From NCBI GenBank assembly GCA_049287025.1, contig JBAQFA010000005.1, positions 11,238-75,237 of the forward strand: 64,000 nt of DNA, read 5' to 3'. The notes below the pieces were generated by a model that was not told where the DNA came from, did no database searches, and worked only from the letters and a program-made list of their open reading frames with translations. This stretch comes from UBA11710 sp049287025 (GTDB lineage: Bacteria > Patescibacteriota > Patescibacteriia > Magasanikbacterales > UBA922). This document shows positions 29,879-37,325 of the stretch, piece by piece; the stretch's first letter is position 1, and every line of letters begins with the position of its first letter. Both the position numbers and the translations under genes were made by a program.

Positions 29879-31376
29879 AAGAATCAATCATTCCTCTAAA
29901 ACCATGACTCCCACAGAAAACAATTACATCGCCAGATTTAGTGTTATTGATTAAATAATTTATTAATTCAGTATCATCATCAATATATTTGGCATTATTG
30001 TGGGTCTTACTAATTACCTCGGCTAGTTTTTGTCCGTCCATGACTTCTGGTTTATTGGGATCTTGTTTAATCGCTGTTAGACGAGGAATAATGACTTCGT
30101 CAGCACTGACAAAAGCATTGTCATAGCCAGGAATAGATTCTATTTGGCGATTACCGCCGTTTGGTTCGAAGACTGCTATGAGTTTTGAGGAAGGGGATCC
30201 TTCGACTTCATTCGTTTGACTGGCGTCAAACTCACTTCGCTCAGGATGACGTGTATAGATATTTTTTAAGCTAGCTAAAACCGCTTCAGCTTTTTTTGGT
30301 GAGTGAGCGATATCATCAAATACAATAACATCATTATCACATCGTTTTTCCAATCTTCTTTTTATATTTTTAAAACTGATAATGGCTTTTATAATATTGG
30401 CTGGTTCAATACCAAGCTCATGAGCAAAAGCAAAACATCCAGTCATATTGTCGGCCATGTAGTCGCCTAGATTTGAAGTAATTAGGTTATAGGTTTTAGG
30501 TTTTAGGTTATCATTTTTTGGTTTGACAACTATATCAAATGATAGTCCGTTTTTTGAAGTTTTTACATTGGTGTACTGATAATCATTGTCTGGTGATTTT
30601 CCGTATTTAATGATATGTGATATGTGGTATGTGATGTGTGATACTTTTTCACTAGTCACAATCATTCCATTAGCAGGAATGTTGTTTACAAGTGTTTGAA
30701 ACGCATCAACATAAGATTGTTCAGTCGGATACACATCAGCATGATCCCAAACCACAGATGTCAAAAGTAAATGAGTGGGGGAATAGTGGGCAAATTTTGG
30801 GCCATTGTCCCAGCGCGCGCTTTTGTATTCGTCGCCTTCAATTACGGAGTAATTGCCACGTGAACCCGAAGGGTTTTTACGTGGCGGATTGTCTCCCAAA
30901 CTCGCAGACGGTATCCCATTTAGACTAATACCACCAAACATATAAGTCGGATCAAAATTATTTTGTTTCAAAATCCAAGTAAGTAGTGATGAACTGGTAG
31001 TCTTACCATAAGTCCCAGCGCAAACAATTGAATTCTCTTTGACAAAAAATTCTTTGATCACTTCAGGATAAGATTTATAATTTAATTTATTTTCTTGTAC
31101 ATAGAGCCATTCAGGATTATTGGAACTGGCGACATTGCCAACTACGACTAGGTTTCCATCTTTTCCTCCTTCGCTAAAGCTACGGAGGACACGGTCGGGA
31201 TGCCAACCAGTATAATAATCAACGCCACTTTCTTTGAGATAAGTAGAAATGGGTGGATATATTCCCACATCACTACCAGTCACTTCATAACCCGCTTTTT
31301 TCAATGCTAAAGCCAGAGCCGACATGGCGACTCCACAGATACCGATGAAGTGGATTTTTATTTTGTCATGTAACAT
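29847..31376 (-). CDS. Mur ligase family protein, Mpl-like
   Basis: 509 residues. Mpl joins recycled murein tripeptide to UDP-MurNAc; MurC adds L-Ala. The N-terminal Rossmann domain is IHFIGICGVAMSALALALKKAGYEVTGSD, the ATP loop is CAGTYGKTTSSSLL, then VIEGDEYKSARWDN, HLLLTSVVWDHADVYPT and NIKRRLEKR, DDIAHSPKK. The DEY...DHAD pattern is closer to Mpl than MurC. Five separate repeat elements are translated in frame: HPERSEFDASQTNEVEGSPS (30192-30251), NDNLKPKTYNLITSN (about 30481-30512), VSHITYHISHIIK (about 30602-30648), DNPPRKNPSGSRG (30855-30885) and SFSEGGKDG (31164-31189). Its last residues are also repeat-derived. No frameshift is seen, so the protein is probably active. Confidence 0.85.
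   Translation of the reverse strand: MLHDKIKIHFIGICGVAMSALALALKKAGYEVTGSDVGIYPPISTYLKESGVDYYTGWHPDRVLRSFSEGGKDGNLVVVGNVASSNNPEWLYVQENKLNYKSYPEVIKEFFVKENSIVCAGTYGKTTSSSLLTWILKQNNFDPTYMFGGISLNGIPSASLGDNPPRKNPSGSRGNYSVIEGDEYKSARWDNGPKFAHYSPTHLLLTSVVWDHADVYPTEQSYVDAFQTLVNNIPANGMIVTSEKVSHITYHISHIIKYGKSPDNDYQYTNVKTSKNGLSFDIVVKPKNDNLKPKTYNLITSNLGDYMADNMTGCFAFAHELGIEPANIIKAIISFKNIKRRLEKRCDNDVIVFDDIAHSPKKAEAVLASLKNIYTRHPERSEFDASQTNEVEGSPSSKLIAVFEPNGGNRQIESIPGYDNAFVSADEVIIPRLTAIKQDPNKPEVMDGQKLAEVISKTHNNAKYIDDDTELINYLINNTKSGDVIVFCGSHGFRGMIDSLIKGLKSRKG
30192..30251. repeat. GGATCC...AGGATGA palindromic element inside the Mur ligase gene
   Basis: GGGGATCCTTCGACTTC..., an inner GTTTGAC/GTCAAAC stem, then CGCTCAGGATGA. 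Translated on the minus strand as HPERSEFDASQTNEVEGSPS. Inserts of the HPERSE type are seen in proteins of many bacteria. Confidence 0.75.
30481..30512. repeat. TTAGGTTATAGGTTTTAGG words inside the Mur ligase gene
   Basis: Three imperfect copies of TTAGGTT(A/T)TAGG, translated in frame as part of NDNLKPKTYNLITSN. Confidence 0.7.
30602..30648. repeat. ATGTGATATGTGGTATGTG words inside the Mur ligase gene
   Basis: Four or five imperfect copies of an eight-base word, ATGTGATA. Translated on the minus strand as VSHITYHISHIIK. Confidence 0.7.
30855..30885. repeat. GCCACGT...ACGTGGC palindrome inside the Mur ligase gene
   Basis: GCCACGTGAACCCGAAGGGT and TTTTACGTGGC: a 31-bp palindrome with inner ACCC/GGGT pairing, translated as PPRKNPSGSRG. 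Confidence 0.75.
31164..31189. repeat. TCCTCCTTCGC...GGAGGA palindrome inside the Mur ligase gene
   Basis: TCCTCCTTCGCTAAAGC, TACGGAGGA. The same element family occurs at 40395-40420 in another gene (CCCGCCTTCGC...GGCGGA), with arm changes that keep pairing. Confidence 0.75.
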
Positions 31377-31399
31377 ATATCATGAAGCATGTAGCAATT

Positions 31400-32008
31400 T
31401 TATTTTTTTACAGCTAATTCTGTTTTAACATAAAAATATATTTCACCATTATTTATAGTTTCATCAGTTAAAATTTTTTTCATTTCTTCAAGATCATGTG
31501 TGCTTTTTATTTTATCATTTTTTTCTAATGTTAATGATAGATATTTCCATCCAAAGATTTTATCTCCATTATTAATTGCCCATCTGGCCATTTTTATATT
31601 TTCAGTCCATATACTATAAGTGCATGGTAAATCAGATTTAGTCTGATGATGTGTCATTATTTCTTTGGCTGCCTTATAAAGTATTGTTGTTTCATCGGGC
31701 ATCTTTTGAGGTGAACCCAAGTTTGAAATTACGTGTGTTTTAAATTCTCCTGGACGTTCTGGCAAGGTTGCAAGCGTTAAGAATAATATTTTATTACCAT
31801 AGGTAATTTTCCACGCAAGATTATTTTCATCGGTTATGTCCGGAGTATTTTCCCAACCCCCAAAGACATCCTCTCCTTTTATCTGTTTATAAGCGTCGTG
31901 GAGTGCTTTATTCATTTGTCTGTGAGATACGGTTTCTGCTCGCGAAACAATCTCCCTAATGATTTCATCTTCAGTCATTTGTTCTGATTTTGGTCCTGTA
32001 TCACTCAT
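31400..32008 (-). CDS. Orphan protein, paralogue A of a pair
   Basis: 202-residue soluble protein of unrecognised family. It is clearly related to the product of 32539-33150: both start M(S/N)DTGPKxEQ, continue with an E-E/D-E-I-I helix, a central strand GNKILFL or RGKILFL, a (F)(K/F)THV(I)SN motif, IYKAAKE(I/L)M and a final A-x-W...G..IF segment. The conserved pieces look like an alpha/beta fold with a small-molecule-binding pocket, and the C-terminal part faintly recalls GNAT proteins, but I would not assign one. The two copies enclose a flavin reductase gene in one minus-strand operon. Confidence 0.65.
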   Translation of the reverse strand: MSDTGPKSEQMTEDEIIREIVSRAETVSHRQMNKALHDAYKQIKGEDVFGGWENTPDITDENNLAWKITYGNKILFLTLATLPERPGEFKTHVISNLGSPQKMPDETTILYKAAKEIMTHHQTKSDLPCTYSIWTENIKMARWAINNGDKIFGWKYLSLTLEKNDKIKSTHDLEEMKKILTDETINNGEIYFYVKTELAVKK

Positions 32009-32020
32009 ATTTTTTTAAAA

Positions 32021-32527
32021 TTATAACTCTTTAAAAATTCTTTTACCATTTTTTCCTTTACCATAGCAGAGTAATATTTTTTCTTTTTCATTATAATGGG
32101 CGGATAAAACTTTGCCAATAAAAATAGTATGATCACCAGCTTTTATTTTTTTGATTACTTCACATTCATAATTCAGAGTCGCTTCAGCTAGCAGAGGAGT
32201 CTTTAGAAATTTAGCTTTGGTAGTTTTTATTTTTGATAATTTAAATTTATCAATTTTATCACCATGATTTTCGCCAAAGATTGAGATTGCTTTTAACTGT
32301 TTTTTGTTTGGTACAGCCAAGACAAATTCTTTACTTTGTTCAATTAGTTTTTTGGTGTTTTGGGTATTGTAAATAGATACAGCCATTAGTGGCGGTTCGT
32401 GCGAAACTTTCGTGTGCCAAGCGACAATCATACCGCTTGGTTTGTTATTTTTGTCACACGATAAAACAAAAGCAAAATTGTATGGGATGTATTTTGTAAA
32501 AGCAGTGGAAATGTCTATTTGTTTCAT
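32021..32527 (-). CDS. Flavin reductase-like FMN-binding protein
   Basis: 168 residues of the split-barrel FMN-binding family (flavin reductase domain, DIM6/NTAB). It begins DISTAFTKYIPYNFAFVLSCDKNNKPSGMIVAW, the usual P-x-P/x-x-A..V...D..G..N-x-M/I strands, followed by SHEPPLMAVSIYNTQNTKKLIEQSKEFVLAVP, and ends with GDHTIFIGKVLSAHYNEKEKILLCYG. It likely reduces or uses FMN with NAD(P)H; the partner is unknown. It is embedded between the two paralogous orphans, with 12- and 11-base gaps, so a shared function is plausible. Confidence 0.85.
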   Translation of the reverse strand: MKQIDISTAFTKYIPYNFAFVLSCDKNNKPSGMIVAWHTKVSHEPPLMAVSIYNTQNTKKLIEQSKEFVLAVPNKKQLKAISIFGENHGDKIDKFKLSKIKTTKAKFLKTPLLAEATLNYECEVIKKIKAGDHTIFIGKVLSAHYNEKEKILLCYGKGKNGKRIFKEL

Positions 32528-32538
32528 ATTTAAAAATT

Positions 32539-33150
32539 TTAAATATCTGTACTTAGGGCTACAGCCAGATTGGAGTTTTCAATTTCTTCAGGATTGTTTA
32601 TCAGTAAATCCAGCAGTTCAGCTTCAGAGATATCAGATTCAGGTTTATTAGTGCGACCAATTTTTGTAACAATTTTGCAATTAGGAAAGATTTCTTTGCC
32701 TTTTGTTAATAACCAAATTGCCATTCTTGGGTCAGCCGTGATTTCTGCATATTTACAGGGTTTTTTGAAGGTTTCTTCTTTATATCTAATCATTAATTCT
32801 TTTGCCGCCTTATATATTGGTGTTGTTTCTGGTATTCTTTCCTCAGCAGAATTAAAATCCGAATTATTTACAATGTGAGTAAAAAAACTTCCAGTTCCTT
32901 TTTCGATTTCATGAAATGATAAAAAAAGTATCTTACCCCGGTAAGACAGTCTCCAATTAGGCGCTACTTCTTTATCGTCTGAGTCAACAAATGTTGTTGC
33001 TTCTTCATATTCTTCGCCATAAATTTCCATATATAATTTATTCAGTTCTTCAATTTTTTGTTTTTTAGAAATTCTAACAGCCCCAGCAATAATCTCTGCA
33101 ATAATTTCCTCTTCTGATCTTTGTTCTGGTTTTGGTCCTGTGTCGTTCAT
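32539..33150 (-). CDS. Orphan protein, paralogue B of a pair
   Basis: 203 residues, related to the product of 31400-32008 along most of its length: MNDTGPKPEQRSEEEIIAEI at the N-terminus, WRLSYRGKILFLSF, GSFFTHIVNN, TPIYKAAKELM and MAIWLLTKGKEIF. The copies have diverged strongly, so the duplication is old. No catalytic residues can be named. Its start is one base from the stop of the upstream aminoacyl-transferase-like gene, so it is likely co-transcribed with it. Confidence 0.65.
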   Translation of the reverse strand: MNDTGPKPEQRSEEEIIAEIIAGAVRISKKQKIEELNKLYMEIYGEEYEEATTFVDSDDKEVAPNWRLSYRGKILFLSFHEIEKGTGSFFTHIVNNSDFNSAEERIPETTPIYKAAKELMIRYKEETFKKPCKYAEITADPRMAIWLLTKGKEIFPNCKIVTKIGRTNKPESDISEAELLDLLINNPEEIENSNLAVALSTDI

Positions 33151-33151
33151 A

Positions 33152-33826
33152 TTATTTTAAAATATTTTTTAATTCATCCAAATCGTCATTCCATTTTTCA
33201 CCATCAAACCACTCTAGTCCGGCAAATTGTAATTTGTATTTTGCTTTAGTATCTTTGGCAGAGCCGAGATAGACGAAACGTTTGTGGTTTGCTTGAGCGT
33301 GTAATATTGTTTTCAACATCATTCCCATTCCCAAATTAGGTGTTAGGTTTTGGGTGTTAGGTGTTAGGTCGTAGAAAGGGTAGGAGTAGTGTAATATATT
33401 TTTGTCTTCATAACAAATTGCATAACCGATTTTTAAATTTTCGATTTTCAATTTACAATTTTCAAACGTGTAAATGAATAATTTATTAAAATTGTGACTG
33501 GTAGTTAAAATTTCTTTTACTTTGTTAGCACTAAAAGTACCTTCACCAAACTTTGTTTGATAAAAATCTTTGGCAAGTTTTCCAATTGTCCAATCGTAAT
33601 CTGCCATTGGTAAGGAGTAAGGAGTAAGGAGTAAGGAGTCTGTTTTTTTTAAAATACGTTTATTTTCGCTTGTCAGTTTAAATCTGTCTAAATCAATGCG
33701 AATACTACGCGTCTGATATATGTCACCTTTGCCGGTGCGAGTAAACAAAAAGCCCTCGTTGTAAAGAGAGTTGATATTTTCGTCAGAGAAATCAGAAATT
33801 GTTTTTTCAGACCATTTTAGGTACAT
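33152..33826 (-). CDS. Arginyl/leucyl-tRNA-protein transferase-like (GNAT fold) protein
   Basis: 224 residues. LYNEGFLFTRTGKGDIYQTRSIRIDLDRFKLTSENKRILKK matches the region of Ate1/Bpt-type aminoacyl-tRNA-protein transferases where the acceptor-binding strands precede an S-x-x-x-R-R-x-L-K-K helix. LGMGMMLKTILHAQANHKRFVYLGSAKD is the C-terminal GNAT-like part with a G-x-G helix start and the YLG strand. The N-terminal cysteine cluster of true Ate1 is missing. Family-level role would be tagging protein N-termini for degradation; here it is only suggested. Three word-repeat inserts are read in frame: SLLLTPYSLP (33603-33637), ENCKLKIENLKIG (about 33427-33470) and LTPNTQNLTPNLG (33338-33372). Confidence 0.65.
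   Translation of the reverse strand: MYLKWSEKTISDFSDENINSLYNEGFLFTRTGKGDIYQTRSIRIDLDRFKLTSENKRILKKTDSLLLTPYSLPMADYDWTIGKLAKDFYQTKFGEGTFSANKVKEILTTSHNFNKLFIYTFENCKLKIENLKIGYAICYEDKNILHYSYPFYDLTPNTQNLTPNLGMGMMLKTILHAQANHKRFVYLGSAKDTKAKYKLQFAGLEWFDGEKWNDDLDELKNILK
33338..33372. repeat. TTAGGTGTTAGG words inside the transferase-like gene
   Basis: Four imperfect copies of GTGTTAGG in a row; translated on the minus strand as LTPNTQNLTPNL. Confidence 0.75.
33603..33637. repeat. TAAGGAG tandem repeat inside the transferase-like gene
   Basis: Four TAAGGAG units, the classic seven-base word; translated on the minus strand as SLLLTPYSL. Seven is not a multiple of three, but the gene stays in frame. 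Confidence 0.8.
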
Positions 33827-33832
33827 ATATAG

Positions 33833-34102
33833 TTATATCTGTTCATTGTATTCTTCTGAATGATAAAGTTTACGACTCCAAAGTGATGCAATTATAAAAT
33901 GTACAATACAAAATAATAAAACAATTGGTAATTTTCCAAACATGGCTCCAGCACCGCTAATGAAGAAAAGTCCGGTTATAAAAGTAATTACAAAAGAAAC
34001 CAACGGAATATATTTGCAGTATTTTTTATCTTTTTTTCTTAGTAGTATTCCAGTTGATATATAAATTATGAGTGGAAGTACTATAGTGATTATTTCTCCC
34101 AT
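33833..34102 (-). CDS. Small membrane protein, 89 residues
   Basis: Unrecognised. Three hydrophobic helices (about 3-20, 32-52, 56-74) separated by a short basic loop RKKDKKYCKYIP and ending in a polar tail. The pattern resembles small integral membrane proteins of no known function. It lies six bases beyond the transferase-like gene start and is probably the first gene of that minus-strand operon. Confidence 0.6.
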   Translation of the reverse strand: MGEIITIVLPLIIYISTGILLRKKDKKYCKYIPLVSFVITFITGLFFISGAGAMFGKLPIVLLFCIVHFIIASLWSRKLYHSEEYNEQI

Positions 34103-34172
34103 ATCATTTTGTTAATAAATTAATATTTTTTATTTTACACTATCATTTTGCATTTTGATTTTTTAATTTATT

Positions 34173-35294
34173 TTAGTAAAGCGCTATCCACAACCCCAAA
34201 AGCACTACAGCTGAATGTATAATCCAAAAACGCATCACAGTTTTTTCTTCGCTCCAGCCGATTAATTCAAAATGGTGATGGAGTGGTGCCATTTTAAAAA
34301 TTCTTCTACCTAAGACATGTCGACCAATGACTTGAATAATAACGGTAGCTAATTCCAAATAAAATATAAAAGCGATAAAGGGGAGTAAGATCATTTTATT
34401 TATTACAATGGCATTGATAGCTAATAAAGCCCCTAGACCCAAAGAACCAACATCACCCATTTGAAAACGAGCGGGCTTAACATTAAAGTATGTATAAGTA
34501 ATCAAAGCTCCGACAGTCGTAGCATTTAACAAAGTAATTTCTGGATAATTATTGACCCAGCTCAAAATCGTTAAAGTAGAAAAAGTAATAATCAGTGATC
34601 CGCCAGCTAAACCATCCATACCATCGGCAATATTAACAGCATTGGCGGTAAACATAACAAATAAAATAATTAAAGGAATGATCCACCAGCCAATATTAAC
34701 TAGACCATCAAACGGAATATTAATTTGTTGCCATTGTTCGCCCAATTTAAAATAAATCCAATAAGCAGTAATGGCACCGGCTGCGAATTGCAATAATAAT
34801 TTTTCGTGGACATGTACGCCTTTGCCTGGGTGAGAACCAAGCCAGAGTGAAGCGCGTTTGAAAATTGACCAAGGTAGGGTAATAATTAGCCACATGCGTT
34901 GTTTCCAATCAGCATGAACTTTGATTAAAGTGAAAATTTGTTTTAGTTTGCGGTGACGTCTTTCGTGGCCATAAATATGCATAACATCGTCAATACCACC
35001 AAGGAGAGCAGACAACAACATCACACCAATTGGTACCCAAGTAAATTTTCTCTCCCAATTAAAAAGCATCGTAATAACAGCCACGGTAATGATTACCAAA
35101 AGACCACCCATAATTGGGGTGCCAGCTTTTTTATCAATATTTAGAGTAGAATCATATTCTGCTCTACGGGTAAGCTTGAAATGGTAAAGAATTTTGGTCA
35201 AAATTGGCGACCAGAGAAATGCTACAACACAAGAACCCAAACCATAAAAAATGGCTGTTTTTAGCAGATTTAATGATTCAATTGGTATATTCAT
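34173..35294 (-). CDS. mraY: Phospho-N-acetylmuramoyl-pentapeptide transferase MraY
   Basis: 373-residue integral membrane enzyme that makes lipid I by moving phospho-MurNAc-pentapeptide from UDP to undecaprenyl phosphate. It has about ten helices. Motifs: KKAGTPIMGGLLVI near residue 52, NAVNIADGMDGLAGG (the DDxxD/NxxNxxDGxDGL catalytic region), NVKPARFQMGDVGSLGLGALL and MAPLHHHFELIGWSEEKTVMRFW. All are specific to MraY. Its presence, with two MurB-like proteins and the Mur ligase, shows that the cell makes its own peptidoglycan. A good promoter stands directly upstream. Confidence 0.95.
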   Translation of the reverse strand: MNIPIESLNLLKTAIFYGLGSCVVAFLWSPILTKILYHFKLTRRAEYDSTLNIDKKAGTPIMGGLLVIITVAVITMLFNWERKFTWVPIGVMLLSALLGGIDDVMHIYGHERRHRKLKQIFTLIKVHADWKQRMWLIITLPWSIFKRASLWLGSHPGKGVHVHEKLLLQFAAGAITAYWIYFKLGEQWQQINIPFDGLVNIGWWIIPLIILFVMFTANAVNIADGMDGLAGGSLIITFSTLTILSWVNNYPEITLLNATTVGALITYTYFNVKPARFQMGDVGSLGLGALLAINAIVINKMILLPFIAFIFYLELATVIIQVIGRHVLGRRIFKMAPLHHHFELIGWSEEKTVMRFWIIHSAVVLLGLWIALY

Positions 35295-35305
35295 AATCTT
35301 TAGAA

Positions 35306-35334
35306 ATTGTATCAGAAATTTGTATAAAATTCAA
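35306..35334 (-). promoter_or_regulatory. Promoter of mraY
   Basis: On the minus strand, TTGAAT (35329-35334) and TACAAT (35306-35311) are separated by 17 bases. The -10 box lies 11 bases from the mraY start, so the leader is very short or nearly absent. Confidence 0.55.
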
Positions 35335-35360
35335 GTATACTATTATTTTTTCAGTTATGT

Positions 35361-35366
35361 TATAAT
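35361..35366 (+). promoter_or_regulatory. -10 element upstream of corA
   Basis: A perfect TATAAT follows TTATGT, 21 bases before the corA ATG at 35388. No convincing -35 was found at 17 bases. Confidence 0.4.
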
Positions 35367-35387
35367 ACGACAATATAAAATATTTAT

Positions 35388-36383
35388 ATGAACAAGAGTA
35401 AAAACAAAATTTATATTTTTGATTATTCACCAGAAGCTTTGGTAGAAAAAGAAGTCAAGACCATAGAAGAGTGTATTACTTACAAAGAATCACCTTCGGT
35501 CACTTGGGTAAATATTGATAAAGTGCCACCAGTTGATGATTTGGAACGTTTGAAAAAAGTTTTTAGTATTCACCCAGTAGTAGTAGATGATATTTTAAAT
35601 ATTAATCAAAGACCAAAGATTGAAATTTTGGATGATTATATCTATGTAGTTTTAAAAATGCTGACTCTGAATAATAGTAGTAAAAAAGTAGAAAGTGAAC
35701 AGGTGAGTATAGTAATTGCCAAAGATTTTGTTTTGACTTTTCAACAGGATATTGAAGGTGATACGTTTGCGAGTGTGAGAGACAGAATAAGAAATAAAAC
35801 AAATAAAATAAGAGGCATGGGTACAGATTATTTGGCTTATAAGTTAATTGATTCAGTCGTGGACAATTATTTTAATGTATTGGAAGATTTTTCTGATCGT
35901 TTAGAAAAAATTGAACACCAGTTGATTAATAATCCTAATAATAGCACTTTACAGGAAATGTATAATTTGAAAAGAGAAGTAATAAATTTACGTCGTTCAG
36001 TCTGGCCTTTGCGTGAAGTGATTTCGGCTTTGGAGCGTGATGATACTGCTTTGGTAAAAGATAATACTAGGATTTATTTGCGCGATGTGTATGACCATGT
36101 AATACAAATTATTGATACCATAGAAACTTATCGGGAAATGTTGTCAGGTATGGTGGATATTTATTTGTCTAGTGTGAGTAATAAAATGAACGCGGTCATG
36201 AAAGTTCTCACAATTATTGCTACGATTTTTATGCCTCTTACTTTTTTGGCGGGTGTATATGGGATGAATTTTAAACATATGCCAGAATTGAATTGGGTGT
36301 GGGGTTATCCTATGACTTGGTTGGTCATGATCATAATAACAATTATAATGTTAGTTTTTTTTAAGAGAAAGAAATGGCTGTAA
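35388..36383 (+). CDS. corA: CorA family magnesium/divalent-cation channel
   Basis: 331-residue pentameric Mg2+ channel. The large cytoplasmic N-terminal domain is followed by a long stalk helix (around 150-260, EDFSDRLEKIEHQLINN to MVDIYLSSVSNKMNAVMKVLTIIATIFMP) and two C-terminal membrane helices; the selectivity motif YGMNF is at the end of the first (about 298-302), followed by the acidic loop KHMPELNW, and the protein ends in basic RKKW. All is as in the family, and length is normal. It is divergent from mraY. Confidence 0.95.
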   Translation: MNKSKNKIYIFDYSPEALVEKEVKTIEECITYKESPSVTWVNIDKVPPVDDLERLKKVFSIHPVVVDDILNINQRPKIEILDDYIYVVLKMLTLNNSSKKVESEQVSIVIAKDFVLTFQQDIEGDTFASVRDRIRNKTNKIRGMGTDYLAYKLIDSVVDNYFNVLEDFSDRLEKIEHQLINNPNNSTLQEMYNLKREVINLRRSVWPLREVISALERDDTALVKDNTRIYLRDVYDHVIQIIDTIETYREMLSGMVDIYLSSVSNKMNAVMKVLTIIATIFMPLTFLAGVYGMNFKHMPELNWVWGYPMTWLVMIIITIIMLVFFKRKKWL

Positions 36384-36448
36384 ATTAAGCTCAAAATAAA
36401 AAATCCAAATGACAATTCAAATACAAAATTAATTGAAAATTGTAAACT

Positions 36449-37318
36449 ATGGTTAAGGTTGCTTGGTTTGGTATACACACTGGTGAAGAACCGCCTTTAA
36501 TCCCTGCTGGGGGGATTTTTTTTACTGGGTGTAATTTGCGGTGTGTGTTTTGTCAGAATTATCAAATTTCTCAAGAAAATTTGGGAAAATTTTACAGTAT
36601 AGAAGAATTAGCCAACATAATGCTTGATTTGCAAACCCAGGGTGCGGTGAATATTGATTTAGTGACGCCGACGATTTGGTGGAAGCAAATTAAACCGGCC
36701 ATAATTTTGGCGCGTGAAAGGGGACTAACTCTATCAATCGTTTGGAATTCAAATGGCTTTGATAGCTTAGAAATTTTACAGGAGATGAAAGGTTTGGTAG
36801 ATATTTATTTACCAGATTTTAAATACAGTGATGATGAAATTGCTTTTAAATATTCTGGTATAAAAAATTATGTTGAGACTACTAAATTAGCAATCAAAGA
36901 AATGTTGGATCAAGTTAATTATTTACAAATTGAAAATGGTATTGCGACTAGGCCCGCCCGCCACGCAAGCCAGCCCCGCCTATCACAGCCTGGCACTGGC
37001 GAGCAGGTTGCTGGCGTTGCGGGCAGGGGATTAATTGTTCGTCATATGGTTTTGCCCAATAATTTGGCTAATAGTTTTGGTGTATTGCAAATGTTATCGG
37101 AGATCGATAATAAAATTCATGTTAGTCTCATGAACCAATATTTTCCTATGCATCATGCGAATGAATATCCAGAAATAAATAGAATTGTGAGCGATGTTGA
37201 ATTTAATCAAGTTTATGATTATTTGCAAGAACTTGGATTTACAAATGGCTGGGTACAGGGTGAAAAGAGTCAACAATTTTTAATTCCAGATTTTAGAAAA
37301 GAAGAGCCATTTAATTGA
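36449..37318 (+). CDS. Radical SAM protein, PflX/COG1313-like
   Basis: 289 residues. The cluster motif GCNLRCVFCQNYQIS (CX3CX2C, about 28-42) and the PAGGIFFTGC lead-in are those of pyruvate-formate-lyase-activating-enzyme relatives of the COG1313 group, whose targets are mostly unknown. Further: LVTPTIWW, VWNSNGFDS, VDIYLPDFKYSDDE, VRHMVLPN. Near residues 168-195 (nt 36950-37031) a GC-rich insert is translated in frame as RPARHASQPRLSQPGTGEQ then VAGVAGRG; it sits just before the conserved LIVRHMVLPN strand. No pflB-like partner is nearby. The gene starts eight bases after none and leads directly into the FAD enzyme gene, seven bases on. Confidence 0.82.
   Translation: MVKVAWFGIHTGEEPPLIPAGGIFFTGCNLRCVFCQNYQISQENLGKFYSIEELANIMLDLQTQGAVNIDLVTPTIWWKQIKPAIILARERGLTLSIVWNSNGFDSLEILQEMKGLVDIYLPDFKYSDDEIAFKYSGIKNYVETTKLAIKEMLDQVNYLQIENGIATRPARHASQPRLSQPGTGEQVAGVAGRGLIVRHMVLPNNLANSFGVLQMLSEIDNKIHVSLMNQYFPMHHANEYPEINRIVSDVEFNQVYDYLQELGFTNGWVQGEKSQQFLIPDFRKEEPFN
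36950..37031. repeat. GC-rich imperfect palindrome inside the radical SAM gene
   Basis: Left arm GCCCGCCCGCCACGCAAGCC and right arm GCTGGCGTTGCGGGCAGGGG pair imperfectly; the core CCTGGCACTGGCGAGCAGG adds more pairing. About 80 bases, strikingly GC-rich between AT-rich flanks, and open in the gene's frame. Confidence 0.7.
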
Positions 37319-37325
37319 ATTTTTT

